From Nonomuraea polychroma (GTDB lineage: Bacteria > Actinomycetota > Actinomycetes > Streptosporangiales > Streptosporangiaceae), in contig NZ_SAUN01000001.1 of NCBI RefSeq assembly GCF_004011505.1, positions 8,273,501 through 8,337,500 on the forward strand: DNA of 64,000 nucleotides, written 5' to 3'. The notes below the pieces were generated by a model. It was not told the origin of the DNA and did no database searches. It saw only the letters and a list, made by a program, of their open reading frames with translations. Every line of letters starts with the position of its first letter. Within the stretch, counting starts at the first letter, position 1. Position numbers and translations under genes: made by a program. Of this stretch, positions 8,224 to 16,252 are shown piece by piece.

Positions 8224-8649
8224 TCAGCTGATGAAGAATTCGTTGCTGCGTGCGGTGGATACGCTGCCGTCGCCGAGGCGTAGTACGGCGACGAACTCGT
8301 ACAGGCCGTTGGCCTGGAAGTCGGCGGCGTTGATCGTGTAGGTCGACTGCTTGACGTAGCCGTTGTTATTCGCCTGCGGGCCCACCGATCTCCAGTCATC
8401 GCCGGGGACGCCGGCCTGCTCGTTGAGGACTCTGGTAGCGAAGGTGGTGGTGTTGCCCGAGGTCGAGCGGGCGCTGATGATGAGCCGGTAGTTGACCTTG
8501 TTGTCACCGGCTGAGTCGCTCGCGTCGGCCTGCAGCATCAGATGGAACGGTGAACGCGGGTTCCCGCCGACCTCGTTGGGGGTGTCGTCCACCGTGCCGT
8601 TGGCGACGCTGGAGACATAGAGTCGTACGATTTTCACATCCGTGGCCAT
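8224..8649 (-). CDS. Hypothetical protein, beta-rich
   Basis: 141 aa, with GGAGG placed 7 nt before the ATG and a terminator directly after the stop, so this is a convincing single gene. The sequence alternates hydrophobic and polar residues through most of its length (VKIVRLYVSS, YRLIISARSTS, GLYEFVAVLRL), suggesting an all-beta, Ig- or jelly-roll-like domain. There is no signal peptide. It contains no Cys. I do not recognise the family and assign no function. Confidence 0.7.
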   Translation of the reverse strand: MATDVKIVRLYVSSVANGTVDDTPNEVGGNPRSPFHLMLQADASDSAGDNKVNYRLIISARSTSGNTTTFATRVLNEQAGVPGDDWRSVGPQANNNGYVKQSTYTINAADFQANGLYEFVAVLRLGDGSVSTARSNEFFIS

Positions 8650-9170
8650 ACCGGCCTCCTCCGGGCTGGAGCGTCAAGCCTCGTGTCCCATTTGCCGGCA
8701 GGAAGCTCAGGAAAGCCATTAAGGGCCCGGACCGCTTTGATCGAGGCGGCCTTCCTCAGGCAAAGGATGGCATAGCTGATCCGTCAAGAGCCAAGCCAGT
8801 AAATGGATCGGCAGACCATCGGGATCTGCCCGACTTTGGGACCTACCGTCCCCGCAAGGCCGATCGATTCCAGTCGTAGAGTCCAAACGCGTGCCTTGCT
8901 GCCCGTATTTTGTAAGGCACCCTCTATGCATACACCTTTGACAACAGATATGCCAGCATGCGGCCAAACCCCTATGCCGCGGCATCACCACCTTGCGCTC
9001 CAACCCCTTGCCCATCGGCGACGACAGGATTACACCAGGTCAGACCCGCATGGCGTAATTATGGTCCAATGTGGCCAAAATTCTCACGCTGTGTTCACGG
9101 GGAGAGCGGATTCGATATGACCGCGATCCCGGAAATTCAAATCCCGTGGATTTATCGTCGTTGCGCGTGT
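8650..9170. other. 520-bp gap, no gene recognised
   Basis: The stretch is less GC-rich than its surroundings, particularly 8900-9130. It holds several short open frames with no ribosome site or family resemblance. It may contain promoters for the leftward gene at 8649, but nothing specific can be supported. Confidence 0.4.
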
Positions 9171-9794
9171 TCATGTCGAGTCACCTTTTTCGCGAGCCGT
9201 TTCAGGATTCTCCCTGCGATGTTGGTCGGTCGTCGCGGGCTCGGTCGGCGGTCGAGGGTGGCGGTGTTCGTCAGTGTTGTCGAGGAGTTCCTGGAACAGT
9301 ACGTGGTAGTGCACCATTGCCTGCCGCAGGTCCTCGAGAGAGGCATCGCCTTGGGCGACGCGCCCGCTGATCTCGTGGGCCTGGCGGTAGTGGTGCAGCG
9401 TGCGGCCGTGCATCACCGGCAAGTCCGATTGCTGCTGTTCGAGGTCTTCGGTGGGATATCCACGCTCGGCCATGGCGGCCGTGACCAGCCGATCGGCCTC
9501 AGTGACCGCAGGGCCTGGCGCGTGGACGAACTGCTTCTGGAGCGTGGTCCAGCCCTGGGCATAGGTCTGCTGTGACTCGGTGGTGAGCGGCTTGATGTCG
9601 AGGGTGGCGGCCCGCCCCTGCCGGGAGGGTAGTTCCCGCTCGGCCCCGCCGCTGTTGTCACGTTCGCTCGTGGCGGGTTGGGGGTCGACGCGCCGGCGAG
9701 TGCCTTGCCAGCGCTGCTGCACCACGACGAAGCCGATGGCCGCGATCACGATCGCCGCCGCAGCGACGGCAACGATTGTGGTCATGGTGGGCAT
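9171..9794 (-). CDS. Membrane-anchored conserved hypothetical protein
   Basis: 207 aa from ATG 9794, which has GCGGAGG five nt upstream. One N-terminal transmembrane helix (residues ~5-25, alanine/isoleucine rich, ending at VVQQRW) is followed by a basic-acidic linker. A soluble helical domain then contains WTTLQKQFVHAPGPAVTEAD and DLRQAMVHYHVLFQELL. This layout is common in actinobacterial proteins annotated as hypothetical and often found near stress-response membrane proteins. It probably sits in the membrane with the helical domain in the cytoplasm. It may form an operon with the two small membrane proteins encoded upstream on the same strand. Function unknown. Confidence 0.75.
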   Translation of the reverse strand: MPTMTTIVAVAAAAIVIAAIGFVVVQQRWQGTRRRVDPQPATSERDNSGGAERELPSRQGRAATLDIKPLTTESQQTYAQGWTTLQKQFVHAPGPAVTEADRLVTAAMAERGYPTEDLEQQQSDLPVMHGRTLHHYRQAHEISGRVAQGDASLEDLRQAMVHYHVLFQELLDNTDEHRHPRPPTEPATTDQHRRENPETAREKGDST

Positions 9795-9937
9795 GTCCGC
9801 CTCCGCGAGTCGGCGCCGCCCTCTCGCCTCCTGCCGAGGGCCGGAGCGCGGGAGAACAGCGGGTTGTGCTCTGAACGTCCTGCGCTGGTCAGAGCCGGCG
9901 GCCGCCGGGAGGCCTGCCGCCGCGCCTTTGCCCGGCG

Positions 9938-10192
9938 TCAGTCGCCGGGCGAATCTCCTGTACTGGGTGGCGGTCGGTCGTCGATGACGTCCTGGCGGCT
10001 GCGGGCGGTCGACCAGCGCGGGCGTGGTCTGTTGCGGAGCAGCAGGGGCAGCAGGAGCCCGAGGGCGCCGCCGAGCATCAGGATGATGCCCATGATGCGC
10101 AGGTCGAAGCCGCCCACCGAGCTGTCGGCCAGGGCGAAGGCGAGGATGGCACCGAAGGCGATCACCGTGAGGGCTCCGCCTATGGGCATCAC
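9938..10192 (-). CDS. Small two-helix membrane protein (DUF6458-like)
   Basis: 84 aa with two transmembrane helices (about 4-24 and 33-53) separated by GGFDLRIMG, then a charged Pro/Arg-rich cytoplasmic tail. The pattern GGALTVIAFGAILAFAL / FDLRIMGIILMLGGALGLLL is the signature of the actinobacterial DUF6458 group, for which no biochemical role is known. It lies in the same direction as the YeaQ-type gene 52 bp upstream, so co-transcription is likely. Confidence 0.75.
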   Translation of the reverse strand: MMPIGGALTVIAFGAILAFALADSSVGGFDLRIMGIILMLGGALGLLLPLLLRNRPRPRWSTARSRQDVIDDRPPPSTGDSPGD

Positions 10193-10244
10193 GCAGCACC
10201 TTTGCCGCGGCAGGAGCGTGAACGCCCGGGAGTGCTGGGCGAGG

Positions 10245-10529
10245 TCATCGGCGGCCGGCCTGGCGGTTCGAACGCCGATCGCTGATCAGGTGGTAGCCGA
10301 GCAGCAGGACTGCCGCGCCGACGATGGCGCAGAGCCAGGTGGACAGGTCGAAGAATCCCTGGATGCCCGAGACGTGCAACACCTGGGTGGCGACGAAGCC
10401 ACCTAGCAGCGCCCCGGCGATGCCGAGCGCGGAGGTGATGACCATACCTTGCGGGTCCTTGCCGGGGACCAGCATTCTGGCCACCGCCCCGGCGACCAGT
10501 CCGAGGATGATCCAAGCGATGATGCCCAT
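10245..10529 (-). CDS. GlsB/YeaQ/YmgE family stress membrane protein
   Basis: 94 aa from ATG 10529, preceded by AGAGGAG at good spacing. Three hydrophobic segments and the glycine-rich motifs of the transglycosylase-associated protein family are visible (GLVAGAVARMLVPG, LGIAGALLGGFVA). Members are small inner-membrane proteins linked to general stress. The same frame is open far upstream through the antisense of other genes, which is a high-GC artefact. Confidence 0.85.
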   Translation of the reverse strand: MGIIAWIILGLVAGAVARMLVPGKDPQGMVITSALGIAGALLGGFVATQVLHVSGIQGFFDLSTWLCAIVGAAVLLLGYHLISDRRSNRQAGRR

Positions 10530-10638
10530 GGCCGAGCTCCTCTGGCGGTGCATCGATGTCTGCATGGGATCGGTCTTCCGGACCGGTCGAAGCAGGGGGC
10601 CGTGTGGTCGAACTCGTTCACCTCCAGGCGACACCCGT

Positions 10639-10704
10639 GCGTGCCGTACGGAAACAGGCGATCCGGGAAGGATCCATCTCCAGAACCGATCAAAGGGCTT
10701 CGTG
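10639..10704. repeat. 66-bp direct repeat, copy 1 (copy 2 at 55722-55787)
   Basis: A 66-nt segment beginning GCGTGCCGTACGGAAACAGG matches 55722-55787 with only a few substitutions and no gaps. Both copies lie just downstream (in the minus sense) of a LysR gene or its relic, so the LysR 3' region was duplicated as a unit. Confidence 0.85.
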
Positions 10705-10729
10705 ACGCGGACAGCGAGGTTGATCATCG

Positions 10730-11026
10730 CTACGGCTGGTGGCTGTCGGAGCGCCTTCGCCCGGGCGTTGCCCCGGGGCGACGAGACGGGTTCCAGCCAG
10801 CCGAGCCGCCCGATTGGAGGTGCGGAACGAGGAGGGGACGCAGTGCACAGCGGTGCTGGAGTACAACGTCCAGGCGGCCGTCGGCCAGTTGCCGGTACTG
10901 CTCGGGGGTGCCCGCTTCGACCTGATGGATGGTGATCTCGGGATGGCTGCGCCGGAGTTCGCGCAGGATCTGCGGCATGGTGTCGTAGCCGGCGTCGATG
11001 ATGCCGACACGCAGCGTGGGGGGCAT
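10730..11026 (-). pseudogene. LysR regulator relic, copy 1 (internal deletion)
   Basis: The frame encodes TLRVGIIDAGYDTMPQILRE and on through EAGTPEQYRQLADGRLD, which is near-identical to residues ~90-145 of the intact LysR protein at 55815-56786. It then jumps to a piece matching the HRCVHCIPSSF region and finally, frameshifted, to the extreme C-terminus (GEGAPTATSRSDDQ). The DNA-binding domain is missing and over 100 residues of the effector domain are deleted. The 5' end is fused to the desaturase 3' end: the desaturase stop is followed after a few nt by this sequence. It cannot make a working regulator. Confidence 0.75.
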
Positions 11027-11029
11027 CGG

Positions 11030-12031
11030 TCAGTCTGCGCCGGGTGCGTGGGCTTGTGATGGCAGGGTGGTGCGGCGGCGTTGGATGCGGTCGGGGTCGG
11101 GCCAGTGCACGTCGCTGGCCCAGCCCAGTCGTTCGAACAGGCGGATCGCGGCGGCGGCTGGGTCGGTTTGGCCGTGTTCGAGGCCGTGGCGGGCGCAGGT
11201 GGGTTCGCTGTGGTGGCCGTTGTGCCAGCTTTCGCCGAAGGACAGCAGGGCCAGTGGCCACAGGTTGGTGGAGCGGTCGTGGCGGCGGGTTTTGAAGGGT
11301 CTGCTGCCGATGAGGTGGCAGAGGGAGTTGACGCTCCAGGTGATGTGCTGGAGCAGCGCGATGCGGATCAATCCGGCCCACAGGAAGGCGGTGAGGCCGC
11401 CGTACAGGGTGCTGGTGATCGCCCAGCCGGCGAGGAACGGCAGCGCCAGTGACAGCGTGCACAGCGCGGGGAAGGCGCGGGTGATCCGGGTCATGGCGGG
11501 GTCGGCGAGCAGGTCTGGGGCGTAGCGTTCGGCCGGTGTTCGGTCGTCGGTGAACAGCCAGCCGGTGTGGGCGTGGGCAAGCCCCCGAAGCTGCCCGCGC
11601 AGGCCGGTGCCGTACCGGTAGGGAGAGTGCGGGTCGCCCGGCTGGTCGGTGAAGGCGTGGTGGCGGCGGTGGGTGGCGACCCAGCCGATGAGGTTGCCTT
11701 GGAAGCTCATCGACCCGGCGATGGCCAGGGCCACGCGCAGCCATGGCCGGGCGGTGAAGGAGGCATGGGTGAGCAGCCGGTGGAACCCGACCGTCACGCC
11801 CAGCCCGGTCACCACGTAGAAGCCCGCGGCCAGCAGCAGATCGGTGAACGCGACTCCCTGCCCCCACGCCAGGAAGATCGCGACACCGAGCGCGAGGAAC
11901 GGCAGGATCACGATCGCCGCCGTCAGCGCCACCACGGCCCGGCCGGCCGACACGTGTTCTTCTGCCCCGGGGAACGGCGATGCGCCGTCGTAGTCCTGCC
12001 GGTCTTTCACCGGCTGTTCAGAAACAGGCAT
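11030..12031 (-). CDS. Membrane fatty acid desaturase (acyl-CoA/acyl-lipid type), copy 1
   Basis: 333 aa. The three histidine boxes of the di-iron desaturases are present: HRLLTH, HRRHH and HNGHH. Four hydrophobic segments would span the membrane. The enzyme introduces a double bond into acyl chains (delta-9 type by resemblance), using electrons from a ferredoxin-like donor not encoded here. It differs from the copy at 62791-63792 at only three residues over ~323 aligned positions, and the DNA is almost identical through the stop codon. The first ten residues differ. Upstream lie a deleted UBP-finger gene and leader element copy C, the same order as at 62.3-62.8 kb. Confidence 0.92.
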   Translation of the reverse strand: MPVSEQPVKDRQDYDGASPFPGAEEHVSAGRAVVALTAAIVILPFLALGVAIFLAWGQGVAFTDLLLAAGFYVVTGLGVTVGFHRLLTHASFTARPWLRVALAIAGSMSFQGNLIGWVATHRRHHAFTDQPGDPHSPYRYGTGLRGQLRGLAHAHTGWLFTDDRTPAERYAPDLLADPAMTRITRAFPALCTLSLALPFLAGWAITSTLYGGLTAFLWAGLIRIALLQHITWSVNSLCHLIGSRPFKTRRHDRSTNLWPLALLSFGESWHNGHHSEPTCARHGLEHGQTDPAAAAIRLFERLGWASDVHWPDPDRIQRRRTTLPSQAHAPGAD

Positions 12032-12034
12032 GAA

Positions 12035-12171
12035 GCCTCCTTCGTCTCATCCGTACGGTCCGCCGGTGCACATGGCACCAACGCCGCACAGGGGTGGGAG
12101 GTCGCCCGGTGATGAACGCCGGCGTGGCCGCCCCGCGCGCCTGCCTTCGTTCCTTCCGCGCCCAGGGTCAT
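12035..12171 (-). pseudogene. Relic of the UBP zinc-finger gene, internal deletion
   Basis: The ATG at 12171, with upstream GGGGTCGTG, begins MTLGAEGTK, matching the start (MTLDAQETN) of the intact gene at 62460. Around 12040-12090 the sequence again matches the 3' end of that gene (Trp-Cys...Val-His near the C-terminus). About 200 bp between them, holding the zinc-binding Cys/His residues, are missing. The relic keeps the ancestral order leader element - UBP gene - desaturase. Confidence 0.65.
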
Positions 12172-12220
12172 CACGACCCCTCTCGACGACAGCGACGCAA
12201 GATGCGCCGGCTGGTCACTC

Positions 12221-12302
12221 TCTAGTCAATGTGCTGGGCGAGCCAGCGGAAACACGCGATCCCAGCAAGGCTTATCACCGGCCGCGATAGCAGGCCTGGC
12301 GG
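12221..12302 (-). repeat. Leader-like dispersed element, copy C
   Basis: Read on the minus strand this ~82-bp stretch shares CTATCGCG, GTGAT, GCTTGCTG, TTTCC and a terminal TTGACT, in the same order and spacing, with copies at 14565-14648 and 62324-62409. It lies 190 bp upstream of the desaturase in the sense orientation. The downstream flank to about 12160 also resembles copy B's flank. Confidence 0.7.
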
Positions 12303-12644
12303 CGCGTTGCCGGGCCGAACACTCCCGATCTTTAGTCTGTCCGAGCACCCGCGGGCGGCCCGGCCGAAGAGCCGGCCCCTGTTTCAGTCCCGATCTAGCC
12401 ACGTCGGTCTGCCCGTTGCGGGGCAGCAATCGCAGAGTGTCCGGTTATCAGCTACGGAGATGAGCTGCGCGCAAACTGCCCGTTTCCTTCTACTGCGGGC
12501 TCATGTGCGCTGGAGGGACGCCGGGGTGAACCCGCTCGGACCGGGAAACTCCGCCGGTGGGCCGCGCTACGGCCGCCACGGCGCATCCCCCACAACGTCC
12601 GCGGCTGCCGGCTCCCCGCCCAATGAACCTCTCAGGAGGACCCC
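12303..12644. other. 340-bp gap before the hydrolase gene
   Basis: No gene recognised. The region holds the upstream sequence of the rightward hydrolase, with a ribosome site (CTCAGGAGG) just before 12645, and the upstream side of leader element C. The short frames here have no family resemblance. Confidence 0.4.
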
Positions 12645-13577
12645 ATGACCGAAGACACCGGCACCAAGCCTCCCATCATCCTCATCCACGGACTCTGGCT
12701 GACCCCACGCGCCTGGGAGCACTGGATCGAGCGCTACACCCAACTCGGGCACCAGGTACTCGCGCCGGCCTGGCCGGGCATGGAGATCGAGGTCGAAGCA
12801 CTGCGCAAGAATCCTGAGGTGATGAACGGCCTGGGCGTCACCGAGGTGGCCGACTTCTACGAGACCGTCGTCCGCGAGCAGGCCCAGCCGCCCATCATCA
12901 TCGGCCACTCCTTCGGCGGATTGATCGTCCAGATCCTGCTGGACCGGGGTCTGGGCGCCGCCGGCGTCGCGATCCACCCCGCTCCGATCAAGGGTGTGCT
13001 GCGGCTGCCGCTCAGCAGTCTGCGCGCCGCCCTGCCGGCCCTGGTCAACCCCGCCAACCGCACCAGAGCCGTGGCGCTGAGCCCCAGGCAGTTCCACTAC
13101 GCGTTCACCAACACCCTGACCCCACACGAGTCGGGGGTGATCTACCAGCGCTACTGCGTCCCCGCCCCCGGCCGGCCACTGTTCCAGGCGGCCGCCGCCA
13201 ACCTGCGACGGCATCCCGCAACCAGGGTGGACGTGAGCAATGACACCCGCGCCCCGCTGCTCCTGATTGCCGGTGGCGCCGACCACACCGTCCCCGCCAC
13301 GCTGGTCCGCGCGACGTACCAGCGCTACCGCAGGTCCCGCGCGGTCACCGACTACCAGGGAGTTCGCCCGGATGCCGCACTTCGCCGTCGGCGCCCCCCA
13401 ATGGGAACGAGTCGCGGACCACGCCGTCCACTGGGCCGGCCGAAACGCCGCCAGACATACCAGAAGCCGGGCAGACACGCCGTAGGCGTGGACACGGGCA
13501 CAGGCCTGGGGGTCTTGGCGAACGTAGCCGCCGCTGAGGCCGCTCCCATCGGCGGCGGGCGTATTCTTGCGCCGTGA
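12645..13577 (+). CDS. Alpha/beta hydrolase, C-terminus frameshifted
   Basis: 310 aa as read. The fold is clear: HGLWLTPRAWEHW (oxyanion region), nucleophile S89 in GHSFGG, and an acid in GGADHTVP. The expected catalytic His lies in RMPHF, which is encoded at about 13370 but one frame away. An extra G in the run CAGGGAG (~13357-13361) shifts the frame, and the true C-terminus (EFARMPHFAVGAPQWERVAD) would end at 13485. As written the protein loses its His and gains an Arg-rich tail, so it is probably inactive unless the base is a sequencing error. It abuts the methyltransferase start. Confidence 0.75.
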   Translation: MTEDTGTKPPIILIHGLWLTPRAWEHWIERYTQLGHQVLAPAWPGMEIEVEALRKNPEVMNGLGVTEVADFYETVVREQAQPPIIIGHSFGGLIVQILLDRGLGAAGVAIHPAPIKGVLRLPLSSLRAALPALVNPANRTRAVALSPRQFHYAFTNTLTPHESGVIYQRYCVPAPGRPLFQAAAANLRRHPATRVDVSNDTRAPLLLIAGGADHTVPATLVRATYQRYRRSRAVTDYQGVRPDAALRRRRPPMGTSRGPRRPLGRPKRRQTYQKPGRHAVGVDTGTGLGVLANVAAAEAAPIGGGRILAP

Positions 13578-14362
13578 TGCACGAGGTGTGGGCCCGCGGC
13601 GACGCCTACGACTCTTTCATGGGCCGGTGGAGCCGCCGTGTCGCCGCCTCCTTCGTGTCCTGGCTCGCCGTTCCGGCCGGACGACGCTGGCTGGACGCGG
13701 GCTGCGGCACCGGCGCGCTGTCCGCCACCGTGCTGGCCGCCGCTCACCCCGTCGAGCTGACGGGTGTCGACCCCTCTGAGGGTCTCGTCGGGTACGCCCG
13801 CGCCCAGATCACCGATCCGCGAACGCGATTCGAGACCGGCGACGCCATGGCGTTGCCCTTCCCGGATGGCCGGTTCGACGTAGTGGTCAGCGGGCTGGTG
13901 CTCAACTTCGTACCTGAGCCGGCACGTGCCATGGCGGAATTCACGCGCGTCGCGACGTCCCGCGGGACAGTCGCCGCCTATGTGTGGGACTACGCCGAGG
14001 GGATGGAGATGTTACGGCACTTCTGGGATGCCGCCACCGCCCTCGACCCCGCGGCAGCGCCGCTGGACGAGGGGCGGCGGTTCCCGCAGTGCCGGCCGGA
14101 GCCGCTGCGCGAGCTGTGGGCCGGCGCGGGTTTGGCCGACGTGGTCGTCGAGGCAATCGAGGTGCCGACCGTGTTCCGGGACTTCGACGACTACTGGGCG
14201 CCGTTCCTCGGCGGACAGGCTCCGGCGCCCGGCTACGTCGGATCACTCCCCGAAGACCGCAAGGCCGCTCTGCGAGACATGCTGCGCCGACGGTTGCCCG
14301 CCCGGCCTGACGGATCGATCGCCCTCACGGCTCGTGCCTGGGCAGTACGCGGGTACCGCTAG
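13577..14362 (+). CDS. Class I SAM-dependent methyltransferase
   Basis: 261 aa from the ATG at 13577; a GTG three nt earlier is possible. It carries the SAM-binding motif I (LDAGCGTGALSA), an acidic residue ending strand 2 (TGVDPSEG), motif II-III (GDAMALPFPDGRFDVVVSG), and a UbiE/COQ5-like arrangement (FVPEPARAMAEFTRV). The N-terminal WSRRVAASF and the YAEGMEMLRHFWDA segment resemble actinobacterial type-11 methyltransferases of unknown substrate. It directly follows the hydrolase frame, so the pair may once have been co-expressed. Confidence 0.88.
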   Translation: MHEVWARGDAYDSFMGRWSRRVAASFVSWLAVPAGRRWLDAGCGTGALSATVLAAAHPVELTGVDPSEGLVGYARAQITDPRTRFETGDAMALPFPDGRFDVVVSGLVLNFVPEPARAMAEFTRVATSRGTVAAYVWDYAEGMEMLRHFWDAATALDPAAAPLDEGRRFPQCRPEPLRELWAGAGLADVVVEAIEVPTVFRDFDDYWAPFLGGQAPAPGYVGSLPEDRKAALRDMLRRRLPARPDGSIALTARAWAVRGYR

Positions 14363-14564
14363 GCCCGTATTCCGCGCATGTCGCGCGGCACGGGCCTCCC
14401 GGCACCATGGCTGATCGGCGCCGCCACTGCCCGCGACGACCGGCTCTGTCCCTCAGGGACCTGCGCCGAAGTGGGGCAGGTGGCGGAGGAACGCGGGCCA
14501 GTCGTGGTGACGTGCGGAACGAGGCTAGGCGCGCACGCCGGCTCGCCAGCCGACGGAGCGAACC
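14363..14564. other. Gap before leader-like element A
   Basis: Two hundred bp with no gene recognised. Element A (14565-14648) and a further 285 bp of non-coding sequence follow before the kinase start. Confidence 0.4.
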
Positions 14565-14648
14565 CCATGCCAAGTCTGCTATCGCGATTAGTGATGGGGC
14601 TTGCTGGCATTGGGCATTTCCTCCGACGCGCCGAGCACATTGACTCGT
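14565..14648 (+). repeat. Leader-like dispersed element, copy A
   Basis: Begins CCATGCCAAGTCTG and ends TTGACTCGT. It aligns along its whole length with copy B (62324-62409), at roughly 80% identity by eye with two small gaps, and with copy C. It lies in the sense orientation 285 bp upstream of the APH-type kinase gene. Confidence 0.7.
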
Positions 14649-14933
14649 AAACGATCAGCCCGCGGCCTCGCCCGGGCCGAAACCGGAACGCAGGTTCAGT
14701 ACAGCGAAATGTCAGGACAAAGTTAGCGGCTGATAGTGTCAGATAGCCGCAGACCACGCCATTAGCTGAAGTCGCGACCGCCGGGCCCCCGTATGAGGGC
14801 GGGCCCCGGTGAAGGCTCCGGGCTCCACCGCACAGGCAGACGGGACACCCGTCTTCACCGAGCGAGTTCGGTTCCCAATACTGCGGCTCAGGCGACATCC
14901 GGCGCGTTCAGGCGCCTATGGCACAGTTTCACT

Positions 14934-15854
14934 GTGCCGTTTGACGATCTGCCGGACTGGCTACCGGCGTGGTGTCTGGACCATCTCGGGGACCAACCCG
15001 CCGACGTGCTGTTCCGGCAACAATCGATGTCGACGGTGTTCGGTCTCCGGTTGGCCGGCGGTACGGACGTCGTGGTCAAGGCCCGCGGCGACGACGGCCG
15101 GGCGGGGTCATGTGTTACAGCGCAGGCCCGGCTGGCCGAGAACGGGTTCCCCTGCGCTCGCCCACTCACGCCGGTCGTCGGTGTCGGTCCCCTGGCCGTG
15201 CACGCGGAGGAATTCCGCCCTGGAGGAGAGGTGTTGCGCGGAGACGCGCCGGACATCGCCGTGCGCTACGCAGAGGTCTTCGCCCGGCTGATGACCGCAC
15301 TGGCGGACCTCACCGTCACGCCGCCGCTGCCGAATCCGCGCTGGGTGCGGTGGGATCACACCGACCCCGGGCTGTGGCCGTCGATCGAGTCACTCGACGG
15401 AATGGACCAGAGATTCGTACCCACCTACGTCATGGACACAGCCGACAGGGCCCGTCGGCGGATGCTAGCCGCTGACCTGCCCTGCATGCTGGGCCACGCC
15501 GACTTCGAGGCACACAACCTCCGGTGGCACGACCAACAGGTGTGGACGGTGCACGACTGGGACAGCCTGGCATGGCAACCGGAGGCTGCCCTGGTGGGAG
15601 CTGCGAGTGCGGTGTTCCCCAAGCTGGGACCGGCTACCCTGCCGCCGATCGAAAGTACCGAGGCGTTCCTGGCCGCTTATCAGGACGCTCGGGCCCGCGT
15701 GTTCACCGCCGAAGAGCAGCAGATCGCGTGGGCGGCCAGCCTGTGGCCGGCAGCCCACGACATCCGGTGGGAAGCGCTCCACGGCTACACCGCAGTGTCC
15801 GGCAAAGCACTCTGGACACAAGCAGCCGAACGCCTCCGCCGAGCGAACGCCTGA
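14934..15854 (+). CDS. Aminoglycoside phosphotransferase (APH) family kinase
   Basis: 306 aa from GTG 14934; the frame is open to 14793 but that stretch does not look native. The Brenner motif is HADFEAHN (catalytic Asp, Mg-binding Asn) and the Mg-binding Asp is in VHDWDSLAW. An N-lobe Lys is in DVVVKARG. Such kinases phosphorylate aminoglycosides, macrolides, homoserine, choline or other small hydroxylated metabolites; the substrate is not evident. No ribosome site precedes the GTG, so translation may be leaderless or the start may be elsewhere. Confidence 0.8.
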   Translation: MPFDDLPDWLPAWCLDHLGDQPADVLFRQQSMSTVFGLRLAGGTDVVVKARGDDGRAGSCVTAQARLAENGFPCARPLTPVVGVGPLAVHAEEFRPGGEVLRGDAPDIAVRYAEVFARLMTALADLTVTPPLPNPRWVRWDHTDPGLWPSIESLDGMDQRFVPTYVMDTADRARRRMLAADLPCMLGHADFEAHNLRWHDQQVWTVHDWDSLAWQPEAALVGAASAVFPKLGPATLPPIESTEAFLAAYQDARARVFTAEEQQIAWAASLWPAAHDIRWEALHGYTAVSGKALWTQAAERLRRANA

Positions 15855-15905
15855 AACCATCACCCAACCCTGCGCCACCGCCCAGGCTACCGGCGTTTGT
15901 GACGT

Positions 15906-16130
15906 TTATCGTGCCTGCGGCGGATGCGGTCCGGGGGCGGGAGCCGGAAGTGCGCCAAGCACCGTGCCGGGGAAGAGCCTCACCCCGTGCCATGGCAGGC
16001 CGCAGTCGTTCGCCTCGGTGACGATCTCCTGGCCACATGCTTCACAGACCAGGTTGGGGCCGTCGCCTGGACCAAAGCCCCAACAAGGTGCGGCCAGGCT
16101 CCAGGCGGGCACCGCGAGCAGGCCCAGCAC
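15906..16130 (-). CDS. Possible small secreted Cys-containing protein
   Basis: 74 aa from GTG 16130. The first ~16 residues are hydrophobic and end at SLAAPCW, like a signal sequence. A CEACGQ (CxxC) and a further Cys-Gly follow, then a Pro-rich tail. It lies downstream of the flavin monooxygenase and a 24-aa hydrophobic ORF on the same strand. No ribosome site is evident and the frame could be fortuitous. If real, the Cys pair next to arsenic genes could bind a thiophilic metal(loid). Confidence 0.3.
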   Translation of the reverse strand: MLGLLAVPAWSLAAPCWGFGPGDGPNLVCEACGQEIVTEANDCGLPWHGVRLFPGTVLGALPAPAPGPHPPQAR

Positions 16131-16176
16131 GGCAAGGGCGAGCGGGCGGCGCAGAACACCGCGAACCCTGCGGCCG

Positions 16177-16251
16177 TCAGCGAGGTGCCGACGTCAGCAT
16201 GGTCGCCAGCAGAAGCACGACCAGGGCGAGGGTGACCAGCGGGGATCCCAT
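16177..16251 (-). CDS. Possible 24-aa single-span membrane peptide
   Basis: ATG 16251 starts one nt after the stop of the flavin monooxygenase gene (TGA-C-ATG). The peptide is one hydrophobic helix, LVTLALVVLLLATML, ending in Arg. Coupled translation is plausible. Function unknown, and it may be chance. Confidence 0.3.
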   Translation of the reverse strand: MGSPLVTLALVVLLLATMLTSAPR

Positions 16252-16252
16252 G

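Noticed and set aside
8965..9175. AAATTCAAATCCCG near 9135 looked like a tRNA T-arm
   Set aside because: No matching acceptor, D or anticodon stems could be drawn around it.
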